Source: Clostridia bacterium (lineage in GTDB: Bacteria > Bacillota > Clostridia > Acetivibrionales > DSM-2933). Taken from it: a DNA stretch of 64,000 nt. The translations under genes and the position numbers were made by a program. This document shows positions 13,725-20,746 of the stretch, one piece after another. Every line of letters starts with the position of its first letter. Within the stretch, counting starts at the first letter, position 1. The notes below the pieces were generated by a model that saw nothing but the letters and a program-made list of their open reading frames with translations, was not told the origin of the DNA and made no database searches. The stretch is from positions 1-64,000 of the forward strand of contig JAOABQ010000048.1 in assembly GCA_026418275.1 (NCBI GenBank). Direction: 5' to 3'.

Positions 13725-14807
13725 ATGGCGATAGATACAATCAAATTAATGGCATACATTGATGAAGAGACAGCGAATAAGATAATGAATTTTTGCACTC
13801 TTCGTCAGGCTATTGATTTGAGTACGGGGGATTGTCTTTACGAAATTACTACAGGTTCATTAGCAGGGTCATATGATAGTCGGATATCTATAAAGGTTGC
13901 AAAAGACTTTGAATATTATGTAGTTGTTGAATGCAGTTTGCATAAAATTATATTAGGTCATAATGTTTACGGCGGTACGGATGATATGTTGGCGGGTGTG
14001 AATTATCTTCATAATTTTTTGCAAAATTTAATTGGTATACAGTTCCCTTTTTGCTTTAGAAAGTGGAAATTGATGAGGATTGATCTTGCGGAAGTATTTG
14101 AGTTAGATTGTTTTGAAGCTGTACAAGAGTGGTTCAAAGGATTAAATGCTTGTGATTATCCTAGGCGAAAGGTAAGGAGGTATGGTTTAGAGTCAATTTG
14201 TGCGTATGGTTCAACAACAGGTTTAAAGTTTTACCATAAAGGTGTTGAGTTTTGGGCGCATGATCGTAAACGGTTGAAAAATTTGAACTATGATTTATTT
14301 GAATTACAGGAAAAGGCGAATCGTATACTTAGGACTGAGGTTGAGATTAAAGCAAGGAAATTAAAAAGCATGTATGGAGAATATCCGATGATCGGGAAAG
14401 TGAAATATGCTGACTTGCTGAATGTTTATGATGTCGAAGTGAAAAGATTCTTAAAGGAAGGGTGTAATGATATGAAAATGGTGCGTAATGTAAATGATGT
14501 TAATTTTAGATTGAATGAAATGTATAGTGATCAATTGGCTGGTCAATTGTTAGGTACATGGTATAGGTTAACGACGTTGGGGGAGGATGGTACAAAGAAA
14601 GTTATTAAAAAGGCTACTTATTATCGTCATGTAAAGCTTCTGAAGGATGCTGGAATTAGTTGGCATGGTACTGATGTAGTGAAGTTGGAAAATTCTATTG
14701 TTCCGGCAGATTTTGTTCCGGTTCGTTCTGATCGAAGGCGGTTGATTGGTGAATGTATTGAAATGGATGAAAAGTTGAATGAGTTTCGTGTAGCTGTTGC
14801 TTGTTAA
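13725..14807 (+). CDS. Rolling-circle replication initiator, phage gene II/X-like
   Basis: 360 residues, start with GGTGAGGTGAT upstream. The segments MRIDLAEVF (117-125), LKFYHKGVEFWAHDRKRL (167-184) and ILRTEVEIKARKL (201-213) match the pattern of gene II (Phage_CRI) and gene X families of inoviruses, which nick and religate the origin. The C-terminal third (about 220-360) is helical and may correspond to gene X. It differs in family from the element 1 initiator. Repeat unit C begins directly at its stop codon. Confidence 0.75.
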   Translation: MAIDTIKLMAYIDEETANKIMNFCTLRQAIDLSTGDCLYEITTGSLAGSYDSRISIKVAKDFEYYVVVECSLHKIILGHNVYGGTDDMLAGVNYLHNFLQNLIGIQFPFCFRKWKLMRIDLAEVFELDCFEAVQEWFKGLNACDYPRRKVRRYGLESICAYGSTTGLKFYHKGVEFWAHDRKRLKNLNYDLFELQEKANRILRTEVEIKARKLKSMYGEYPMIGKVKYADLLNVYDVEVKRFLKEGCNDMKMVRNVNDVNFRLNEMYSDQLAGQLLGTWYRLTTLGEDGTKKVIKKATYYRHVKLLKDAGISWHGTDVVKLENSIVPADFVPVRSDRRRLIGECIEMDEKLNEFRVAVAC

Positions 14808-14861
14808 TGTATCTCAAAATCGATCAGATGCACGGTGAACCAGGGATAAAAATGAGATACA
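14808..14861. repeat. Palindrome-ended repeat unit C (54 bp)
   Basis: TGTATCTCA to TGAGATACA, exactly 54 bp, ten shorter than A, B and F. The core (AAATCGATCAGATGCACGG...) is unrelated to the 64-bp cores. It starts at the base after the rep TAA and ends just before the ribosome binding site of the 14878 gene. Confidence 0.8.
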
Positions 14862-14877
14862 TATGTGGAGGTATTCT

Positions 14878-15078
14878 ATGAGAAAAAAAGTACCTAAGTG
14901 TAAAGGTTGTAAGTATCATTATACAGAAAAATCTATAGGTGGAGTTAATAATTGGCATTGGTGTTATTTTAAAATACAGGGAAGTCGGAATATTGATTCT
15001 CAGGAAATTAAAACAAGTCCTAAATGGTGTCCGTTACGTCTGGGAAGTTCGGAAAATTCAATTGTATCTCAAACTTAA
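14878..15078 (+). CDS. Small Cys-rich protein ending inside a repeat unit
   Basis: 66 residues from the ATG at 14878 (GTGGAGG upstream). CKGCKYHYTEKS, WHWCYFK and KWCPLRLG give four Cys spaced as a zinc site, as in short phage proteins of the NinF/zinc-finger style. The last residues (IVSQT) and the stop are supplied by repeat unit D, so the unit has been added onto, or has replaced, the natural gene end. Function unknown. Confidence 0.5.
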   Translation: MRKKVPKCKGCKYHYTEKSIGGVNNWHWCYFKIQGSRNIDSQEIKTSPKWCPLRLGSSENSIVSQT

Positions 15079-15116
15079 GCAGCTGCGCCGGCGCCTGAAG
15101 GTGAAAATGAGATACA
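15063..15116. repeat. Palindrome-ended repeat unit D (54 bp)
   Basis: TGTATCTCA to TGAGATACA, 54 bp. The core contains AGCTGCGCCGGCGCCTGAAGG with an internal GCGCCGGCGC palindrome. It overlaps the last 16 bases of the 14878 gene. Confidence 0.8.
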
Positions 15117-15141
15117 AATACATATGAAAGGGTTGATATTA

Positions 15142-15519
15142 ATGGCTAAGAACAATCAAAAATGTGTAAGAATGAGTGATTATACGTTGAGTGTAGTTGA
15201 GAAATGTAAAGGTGAAGGATTTAATGAAAAGTTTGAAAATTTAGTTGTTGATTATGATAAAACTATTCCAGAACGTGAAAAGTATATTCAGAATCTTGAG
15301 GGACAAATTAAGGATAAATTGAAAACTCTTAAAGATATTGAAGATCGTATTCGGGGACTTAAGAATATTGAATTTAGCCTTGAAAATTTACGTAGGGATA
15401 TTTTAGGAATCACTAATCAAGCTAGTTCTATAGTTGTTGTATCTCAAAATCAGAGCTGCAGCCAGGATTCTTCCGGAGCAAATGAGATACACAAAAAAAA
15501 GAAAAAATGTATCTCATAA
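15142..15519 (+). CDS. Coiled-coil protein reading through one repeat unit into the next
   Basis: 125 residues from the ATG at 15142 (GAAAGGG upstream). Residues about 1-40 (DYTLSVVEKCKGEGFNEKFE) look like the start of small phage/plasmid proteins annotated as ribbon-helix-helix-like; residues about 45-95 form a charged coiled coil (REKYIQNLEGQIKDKLKTL). From about residue 98 onward the sequence is encoded by unit E, an A-rich spacer and the start of unit F, where it stops. The natural C-terminus has probably been replaced by the repeats. Function unknown. Confidence 0.5.
   Translation: MAKNNQKCVRMSDYTLSVVEKCKGEGFNEKFENLVVDYDKTIPEREKYIQNLEGQIKDKLKTLKDIEDRIRGLKNIEFSLENLRRDILGITNQASSIVVVSQNQSCSQDSSGANEIHKKKKKCIS
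15438..15491. repeat. Palindrome-ended repeat unit E (54 bp)
   Basis: TGTATCTCA to TGAGATACA, 54 bp, core with GAGCTGCAGCC and TTCCGGAGC. The whole unit lies inside the open frame of the 15142 gene. An A-rich 16-base spacer separates it from unit F. Confidence 0.8.
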
Positions 15520-15571
15520 AATTTTCCGGCCGGGGTGGATCGGGATGGCTGCACAAGTTTATTGAGATACA
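15508..15571. repeat. Palindrome-ended repeat unit F (64 bp)
   Basis: TGTATCTCA to TGAGATACA, 64 bp, closely matching unit B (TTCCGGCCGG, GTGGATCGGGA, GGCTGCA, TTATTGAG). It contains the stop of the 15142 gene at its left end and touches the stop of the convergent 15574 gene at its right end. Confidence 0.8.
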
Positions 15572-15573
15572 TT

Positions 15574-15834
15574 TTAAAATCCACGAATGTTTTTTAGTTT
15601 GTTTCTGATCTGGTTGCTGTTATATCTGTAGTTGTAGAAGATTTCCTTTAAGTCAAAATCTGATTCGGAAAACTTCTTGAAGTGTCGATGGATTTCAAGT
15701 TGTCCGAATTCAATAATTTTTATGAGGTTGTCGAGTTCTTCTTGTGTAAGTTCAATATTGTATTGTTTGAGTGGAGGTTTTCGGAAAACTCCACTTTTTT
15801 TTGTGCGTTTGTAATAGGGCACTGGAAGTCGCAT
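15574..15834 (-). CDS. Hypothetical protein, minus strand, right end of element 2
   Basis: 86 residues, basic N-terminus (MRLPVPYYKRTKKSG) then acidic and basic helices (ELTQEELDNLIKIIEFG, YRYNSNQIRNKLKNIRG). No convincing ribosome binding site is seen before the ATG at 15834. Its stop abuts repeat unit F, and its start lies 20 bases from the terminal palindrome. It may be a small DNA-binding or regulatory protein; no family recognised. Confidence 0.4.
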   Translation of the reverse strand: MRLPVPYYKRTKKSGVFRKPPLKQYNIELTQEELDNLIKIIEFGQLEIHRHFKKFSESDFDLKEIFYNYRYNSNQIRNKLKNIRGF

Positions 15835-15852
15835 GATTTAACTGATCACTCC

Positions 15853-15881
15853 GATTATACAAAATAAAGATTTTGTATAAT
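15853..15881. repeat. Terminal palindrome of element 2, candidate attR and terminator
   Basis: ATTATACAAAAT and ATTTTGTATAAT are perfect 12-bp arms around AAAG. The first arm with its preceding G matches 8181-8194 exactly over 14 bases. It is the last phage-like signal before chromosomal genes. Confidence 0.5.
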
Positions 15882-15941
15882 TAGGTAGAGGGAATTTCCA
15901 ATTTCATTGTGGTACTTTGACATATTCGGCATACAAAAACT

Positions 15942-16844
15942 CTAGTTCTTCATCTTTATAGGTCTACATATTGCTTGTCCATAATTCTCAGGGGCATGAC
16001 GATGGTAAGTAGGGTTTACAGCATCATTATATTCATAGCCATGCTCTACCGGGCTCCAACTGATCATTTTTTGTCTCAATTTTTCATGTACAGATGTATC
16101 TATCTTATCATAAGCATATGGTTGATAATGAAACACTACATATAAACTTTCAGGAATTAATGTACTCTCCATTCCCTGTGGTACATCCCCATTATAATCA
16201 ACTGGAACCTCTATCCCATACAGATAACCTTTTTTTCCATTAGTATTGAACCAACCGCCAATCTGCCCATTAAAGCTCTTTATACTTTCAAGCAATCCAC
16301 ATACAGCATTGCAGTCATATTCCGAAACATTTTCCTGAAGAGCCCAAAAATTAAAATAATTATCTACATCAATATGTCTTATACCAATAAATCTGTGTTC
16401 TGGAAGTACCTGAATGCTTACCTGCACCTCTTGCAACTCCTGCTTATTATCTTTAAACTCTCCTAGTCCTAAATAGTAAGGGTTATAAATATTTCGTTTA
16501 ATCAGAAGAGGTAATGGTTTAGGCATTTTCCTATACATACTGGGTGTCAATCCGAAAGCCTTGACAAAAGCATGTGTAAAAGCTTCAAGTGAGGAGAATC
16601 CGTATTTGATTGCTATATCAGTAACTCGTTCTTTTGTATCACGCAAGTCAAGAACAGCTGCACTCACCTTACGCAAACGGATATAGTTACGTAAGCTAAT
16701 ATTTGCATACTTATGAAACTGTCTGGTACAATAAAATGGTGAATAGTTAAGTGCTGCTGCAATCATTTCCAATGTAATTGATTTTGTTAGATTTTCCTCA
16801 ACATACTCAATCATTCCTTGAACATTTTTATTCCATTCAAACAC
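15942..16844 (-). CDS. AraC-family regulator with GyrI-like effector domain
   Basis: 300 residues, GTG start at 16844. An N-terminal AraC double helix-turn-helix (about 5-105: MIEYVEENLTKSITLEMIAA, ITDIAIKYGFSSLEAFTHAF-type motif seen as VTDIAIKYGFSSLEAF) is joined to a C-terminal GyrI-like small-molecule domain (about 120-300, VSIQVLPEHRFIGIRH, YLYGIEVPVDYNGDVPQGM). Such regulators sense amphipathic drugs or metabolites. The frame stops at PIKMKN, but a neighbouring frame continues as a plausible KDEELEFLYAEYVKVPQ to 15904, so a one-base shift near the end is possible. First chromosomal gene right of the prophage. Confidence 0.85.
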   Translation of the reverse strand: MFEWNKNVQGMIEYVEENLTKSITLEMIAAALNYSPFYCTRQFHKYANISLRNYIRLRKVSAAVLDLRDTKERVTDIAIKYGFSSLEAFTHAFVKAFGLTPSMYRKMPKPLPLLIKRNIYNPYYLGLGEFKDNKQELQEVQVSIQVLPEHRFIGIRHIDVDNYFNFWALQENVSEYDCNAVCGLLESIKSFNGQIGGWFNTNGKKGYLYGIEVPVDYNGDVPQGMESTLIPESLYVVFHYQPYAYDKIDTSVHEKLRQKMISWSPVEHGYEYNDAVNPTYHRHAPENYGQAICRPIKMKN

Positions 16845-16886
16845 GTTTTCACCAACCTAGTAGTCATTATTTCCATAGAAACTTTC

Positions 16887-17567
16887 TTACCTCACACTAT
16901 TTATGTAACTCTGTATAAGAGCTACTCTATCTAACCTTTCTCTTTTCTTATTAACATTGAGCTGCAAGTTCAACGGAGGTACTTTTATCTCATATCCTTG
17001 CCACATTACCTTTTCCAAATTTGCCTTTGCATATGGTCCACAATCCACTGGCTCAGGTTCATCCAGACAACTTTGAGGATCAGATGCTATATCTATTCTT
17101 GCGTGAAGGAATATGACCCCAAAATCTTTTGTCAACCATCCGTTCGTATCTACTATCGGTTCAACTATGCAATCTGCAAAAATCTCACTTAATTCATTCA
17201 CATGCTTTGAACTAATCATAATATCGACATCATGTGGATTTAGTGGTATTCCCCTTATACATGCAGCACAGCTTCCTGTTAACCACCAGTCTATCTTAAT
17301 TCCCTCTAATCTTTTAATAAATTCAAGCAGCGCTTTCTCCCAAGGGATTGGCCTGAAGTATCCCAACTGACTAAACATCTCTTCTGCATTCATCAAGTAA
17401 TTTTCTTTGATTATTTCAATATTCTTAGTGCTTCTGGGAAAACTTTTAAAATAACTTTTTCCATCGGTCTGATAGAAACACATTTTTAATACATTTTCAT
17501 ACTTAATATCAAAATCAGAGACTCGAAAAATTACATTATCCTCAAATTCTTGAAATGAAACTTTCAT
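16887..17567 (-). CDS. Nucleotidyltransferase-fold protein
   Basis: 226 residues, start preceded by GAGAGGAG. The segment WWLTGSCAACIRGIPLNPHDVDIMIS (about 94-119) has the GS...DxD layout of polymerase-beta-type nucleotidyltransferases (MNT/AbiEii/LinB style). The N-terminal 80 residues are unassigned. It may modify an antibiotic, tRNA or protein; the substrate cannot be told. It lies 43 bases upstream of the AraC-type gene and on the same strand. Confidence 0.6.
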   Translation of the reverse strand: MKVSFQEFEDNVIFRVSDFDIKYENVLKMCFYQTDGKSYFKSFPRSTKNIEIIKENYLMNAEEMFSQLGYFRPIPWEKALLEFIKRLEGIKIDWWLTGSCAACIRGIPLNPHDVDIMISSKHVNELSEIFADCIVEPIVDTNGWLTKDFGVIFLHARIDIASDPQSCLDEPEPVDCGPYAKANLEKVMWQGYEIKVPPLNLQLNVNKKRERLDRVALIQSYINSVR

Positions 17568-17705
17568 TTTTTTACTCCTCTCAATTTATCCGATTAATTA
17601 CAATTGGGGCAAATATATCCCATCAGGTTTTTGTCAAACGTACTTAATAAATTATATAATAGAACATGATCTGTTTCCTGATTTGAGTTGCCATCTTTGC
17701 TTCAA

Positions 17706-17849
17706 CTAGACAAATAAATTGAACAGGTATTCCGAATTACTTACATTATACCAAACAGATTCATGATGTCTTGTCCGTGCCATAGTTGAATTTATGCAAT
17801 GATCCCCAGTTAGTGCATCTGGATTCTTTTTCTTACTTTTAAACATCAT
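17706..17849 (-). CDS. Possible 47-residue ORF in a 327-base gap
   Basis: The only reading frame of note in the gap 17568-17894. It begins MMFKSKKKNPDALTGDHCIN and is mixed-charge; the upstream TTTAGAG is a weak ribosome binding site. It may be the remnant of a longer gene. The rest of the gap is AT-rich and shows no clear promoter pair or terminator. Confidence 0.25.
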   Translation of the reverse strand: MMFKSKKKNPDALTGDHCINSTMARTRHHESVWYNVSNSEYLFNLFV

Positions 17850-17894
17850 AAATCTCTAAATTGTTGGACAAAGTATCCGGCATCATCGAGTTTC

Positions 17895-18398
17895 CTACTC
17901 ACTCACTTCAATTGAATAGACTGCTGCACACTTCCCATTCAAATCTATGTCCTTCTCATATTTCATACCGTTCTTTTGCGCTACCTTTATCGATCCAATA
18001 TTTTGATGTTGGATAAGGGATATTAAACGTCTTTGTTTCATTAGGTTCAATCCATAATCTTTCCAGGCGCTTGCCTGTTCATATCCGTATCCCTTCCCCC
18101 AAAAATCCTTAACAACCCAGTAACCAACTTCAACCTCATTTTTACCTTCAATATCTTGGGGGATTAGTCCAGAATGACCCATCATTTTCCCATCATCTTT
18201 GCTAAATGCTAAATACAACCCCATTTCTTTTTCATTCCAACTAATATATCTTTCAAGACTTTGAAGCGTCTCTTCTTTAGTCCATGGCTTTCCGTGTCTA
18301 ATATATCTCATCATATTTGGGTCGCTTGTCATCCCAAAAAGTAATTCAATATCGTTTTGAGTATATCTTCGAAAGAATAGCCTTTTTGTTTCAATCAT
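17895..18398 (-). CDS. GNAT acetyltransferase, RimJ/RimL type
   Basis: 167 residues with GGAGGTGAGG upstream. Starts MIETKRLFFRRYTQNDIELL, typical of the RimL subgroup; acetyl-CoA-binding motif A lies near VEVGYWVVKDFWGKGYGYEQ, and IGSIKVAQKNGMKYEKD matches the conserved NxxSxxVxEKxGF end. It transfers an acetyl group to an amine, either a ribosomal protein N-terminus or a small molecule such as an antibiotic; the sequence does not decide. Confidence 0.8.
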   Translation of the reverse strand: MIETKRLFFRRYTQNDIELLFGMTSDPNMMRYIRHGKPWTKEETLQSLERYISWNEKEMGLYLAFSKDDGKMMGHSGLIPQDIEGKNEVEVGYWVVKDFWGKGYGYEQASAWKDYGLNLMKQRRLISLIQHQNIGSIKVAQKNGMKYEKDIDLNGKCAAVYSIEVSE

Positions 18399-18462
18399 TT
18401 ACCTCACCTCCTATGAGTCGCTTTTATTCACACACTAGAATAAGAAGCTTTATCCAGCATAT

Positions 18463-19662
18463 TTATTCGTCCATAGCGACAAACCACTTTATACCTAGAT
18501 TACCACCCATTTCATATATATACACTTCATTTCCTTTAATCACACTACTAAATAAGCTTTTTGAAACTGATATTTTTGTTTCAGTTTCAAACTTTCCCCA
18601 GGAGGTTACTTTTAAGTAATAGCTTGTGGTTTTTCCACCACTTATTTTTTTATCAACGATAGTTGTTTTGTATCTTTTAGGCTGCGAACTATCAAATAAG
18701 CAATTTGCATGCAGCATTACCCCGTAGCTGTATGTTATTAACATAATAGCTATTAAAATTAAGACTCCTTTATGCTTTTTATGCTCATTCGATTTTAAGG
18801 TTACTATAACGAAAATCCCTATAAAGAATAAGGATATTGCAATCCAGTATGCCCAAAACAGTTTTGAATAAATTATTTGGAAGTCTAAAAATGCTCTCAG
18901 TGCGATAGCCAATGCAGGTAATATGGCCATGGGTCCTACTGAGGGGCGGATACTATTTTTATATTCTTCAAAGCTTACAATACCTTTATACTTCACCATG
19001 AATAAAAGTGCAATCATTGGAAAAGCAGCATTTGCGATGATTGCTATTTCATAAGGGCGCGGAATAATAAATGCCCATAGGGCGGTAACAACGCTTAGAA
19101 AATTCAATATTCGCATAATTCTTGTTGCTATATCAAATTTTTTGATAATTTCTTCCTGCTCATCATCATTTTTTGCATCTTTAATTATATCAATAGCGTC
19201 CTCTTGAATTTCTTCATCATCAAAACTTTTAAAATTTTCTGAGACCCAATCTATGATTTCGTCCTTTTTTTCCATATAAATGCTTAATTCAATTTTCCTC
19301 TTTTTACTATTTGTATATAATATGATTCCTCTGTTGGGTATTACCCTAAAGCCAATGATTTCTGAAAAGTCTATTTTTACTTCAGAAAGTAGGTTCCTTT
19401 GTACGATGGAATGATCAAATATTGTTATTCTGTAAATAAACGTATAAATTACACCGATGATAATTACGGCAGTTAAGGAAACCGAAATAAAAAGGAAAAA
19501 TACTATACTATAAATGTTTTTATGTGGAGTGGTGAAAGGTATTATCCCTAAATATATGAATGCAGATGTTGGCGGTAACACCAAAATTAGAATAAGTAGT
19601 TTCCACCCAAAGGATATTTTATAGGTTTTTCCTTGAGACGATAGGTTTTCTAAAGAATTCAT
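18463..19662 (-). CDS. Multi-pass membrane protein with PH-like domain
   Basis: 399 residues, start with GGGGG at 5 bases. Two TM helices at about 20-40 and 50-75 flank a bacterial PH-like stretch (about 76-140, YRITIFDHSIVQRNLLSEVK, FRVIPNRGIILYTNSKKR). An acidic linker (DDEEIQEDAIDIIKDAKNDD) follows, then about five more TM helices and a beta-rich C-terminal ectodomain (YKTTIVDKKISGGKTTSYYL). No enzymatic motif. Probably a membrane homeostasis or signalling protein of unknown role, in a stand-alone unit. Confidence 0.55.
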   Translation of the reverse strand: MNSLENLSSQGKTYKISFGWKLLILILVLPPTSAFIYLGIIPFTTPHKNIYSIVFFLFISVSLTAVIIIGVIYTFIYRITIFDHSIVQRNLLSEVKIDFSEIIGFRVIPNRGIILYTNSKKRKIELSIYMEKKDEIIDWVSENFKSFDDEEIQEDAIDIIKDAKNDDEQEEIIKKFDIATRIMRILNFLSVVTALWAFIIPRPYEIAIIANAAFPMIALLFMVKYKGIVSFEEYKNSIRPSVGPMAILPALAIALRAFLDFQIIYSKLFWAYWIAISLFFIGIFVIVTLKSNEHKKHKGVLILIAIMLITYSYGVMLHANCLFDSSQPKRYKTTIVDKKISGGKTTSYYLKVTSWGKFETETKISVSKSLFSSVIKGNEVYIYEMGGNLGIKWFVAMDE

Positions 19663-19891
19663 AAATCCCCCGTAAATCTTTGAATTGTAAATTTTCAGTA
19701 CGCTTTATTATAATATAATATTGCGTGCAATTAAAATAGTTTTATGATTTTACTTGATTTAACGAGCCATCAATATATTTTGTCAAGTTTCTCAAAAGAT
19801 TGATAATAAAACATGAATCATATATAATGGTATTAAGCATATCTTATTTATTCTCCATACGCTTTTTAAAATGATATAGAAGGTGATATTC

Positions 19892-20623
19892 TTGGAAAGT
19901 AATTCATTTCATAAGAACAAAAAGGAGATTTTTTGCAAAATTTCTGTTGTTGGTAAAAGTGAATGGTATCACGGAATTATCTCATATATTAATATGGAAA
20001 AAAAAGTGGTTGAAGTTTTTCTTTCTGCCCATCATATGAAGGAGTTTTTCAAGGAAGGAAATAAAGTGATTATTAAATCCCTCAACGATGGAAATGAATT
20101 TCTCTTCTCAGGCCATGTAACTAAAAAGGTTCTTTCTATAAGAAAGCAAGCTGTTATTATTAAAATGGATGAAATTAAGAAGTTCTTTAACCTAAGAAAT
20201 AATGAAAGGTTTCATGTAAGGTATCCGGCTACCATCAAGGCATCCGGTAAAACGCCTGAACCTGCAGTGCTCTTGGATATAAGCCTGGGTGGAACACTCA
20301 TTACCTCAAACGCGTCTTTTAATGAAAAGGAAAGTGTTCATATTGAAATTTTATATACAAATAATAAAGTCTTAAATTTTCTAGGCAGGATCCTTCGAAA
20401 ACAACAATTAAAAGATGGATTTAAATATGGTATTGGTGTACAATCCATCGACAATGAAAACAGCCTTGTTTTAAATGAATTAATTGAATACCTTACCTAT
20501 CAAAAAAAGCAAATTGCACGGGAACTAAAAATTTTTAAGCGGGTAAAATATACAGTGTATGTAATCTCTATCATTGTGATTTTTTTTACGGTGTTTGTAA
20601 TGATGGCAGCCGAAGGTATATAA
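19892..20623 (+). CDS. PilZ-domain protein with C-terminal membrane helix
   Basis: 243 residues from the TTG at 19892, which has AGAAGGTGA 6 bases upstream; a GTG at 19883 overlaps that site. A YcgR-N-like domain (about 1-95) precedes PilZ (about 105-210): RFHVR matches RxxxR and DISLGG matches the D/NxSxxG c-di-GMP signature. The last 25 residues (YTVYVISIIVIFFTVFVMM) form a TM anchor, unusual for the soluble flagellar brake YcgR. It likely binds c-di-GMP at the membrane and adjusts motility or surface behaviour. Confidence 0.8.
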   Translation: MESNSFHKNKKEIFCKISVVGKSEWYHGIISYINMEKKVVEVFLSAHHMKEFFKEGNKVIIKSLNDGNEFLFSGHVTKKVLSIRKQAVIIKMDEIKKFFNLRNNERFHVRYPATIKASGKTPEPAVLLDISLGGTLITSNASFNEKESVHIEILYTNNKVLNFLGRILRKQQLKDGFKYGIGVQSIDNENSLVLNELIEYLTYQKKQIARELKIFKRVKYTVYVISIIVIFFTVFVMMAAEGI

Positions 20624-20658
20624 GAAGTATTCCCTTATTCAACAAAACAGTTGACTTA

Positions 20659-20702
20659 TAAAATATGTAAAAGCTCTTTTAAAAGAGCTTTTACATATTT
20701 TA
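20659..20702. terminator. Perfect 44-bp palindrome, bidirectional terminator
   Basis: The arms, each 22 bases (TAAAATATGTAAAAGCTCTT plus TT), are exact reverse complements with no loop base between them. It lies between the convergent PilZ and mnmM genes and ends in T-rich DNA in both directions. Confidence 0.7.
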
Positions 20703-20746
20703 TGGTGGTTGTAAAAGTGAAAACATGCCCAATTTGCGGTTAATTT

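Larger units (their letters stand above)
8181..15881 (+). mobile_element. Inovirus-like prophage, element 2
   Basis: About 7.7 kb, a normal inovirus size, bounded by the direct repeat GATTATACAAAATA. It carries a divergent XRE repressor with operators, then ssDNA-binding candidate, small TM protein, major coat, terminator, adhesin, pVI-like, Zot, hairpin, Cys-rich gene, gene II/X-like initiator and accessory genes. Six palindrome-ended repeat units punctuate the operon. Boundaries are inferred from the repeat and the gene content. Confidence 0.75.

Noticed and set aside
9810-15571. Palindromic units as classical integron attC sites
   Set aside because: The size and imperfect palindrome are suggestive, but the RYYYAAC/GTTRRRY ends are missing and there is no integron integrase in the window.
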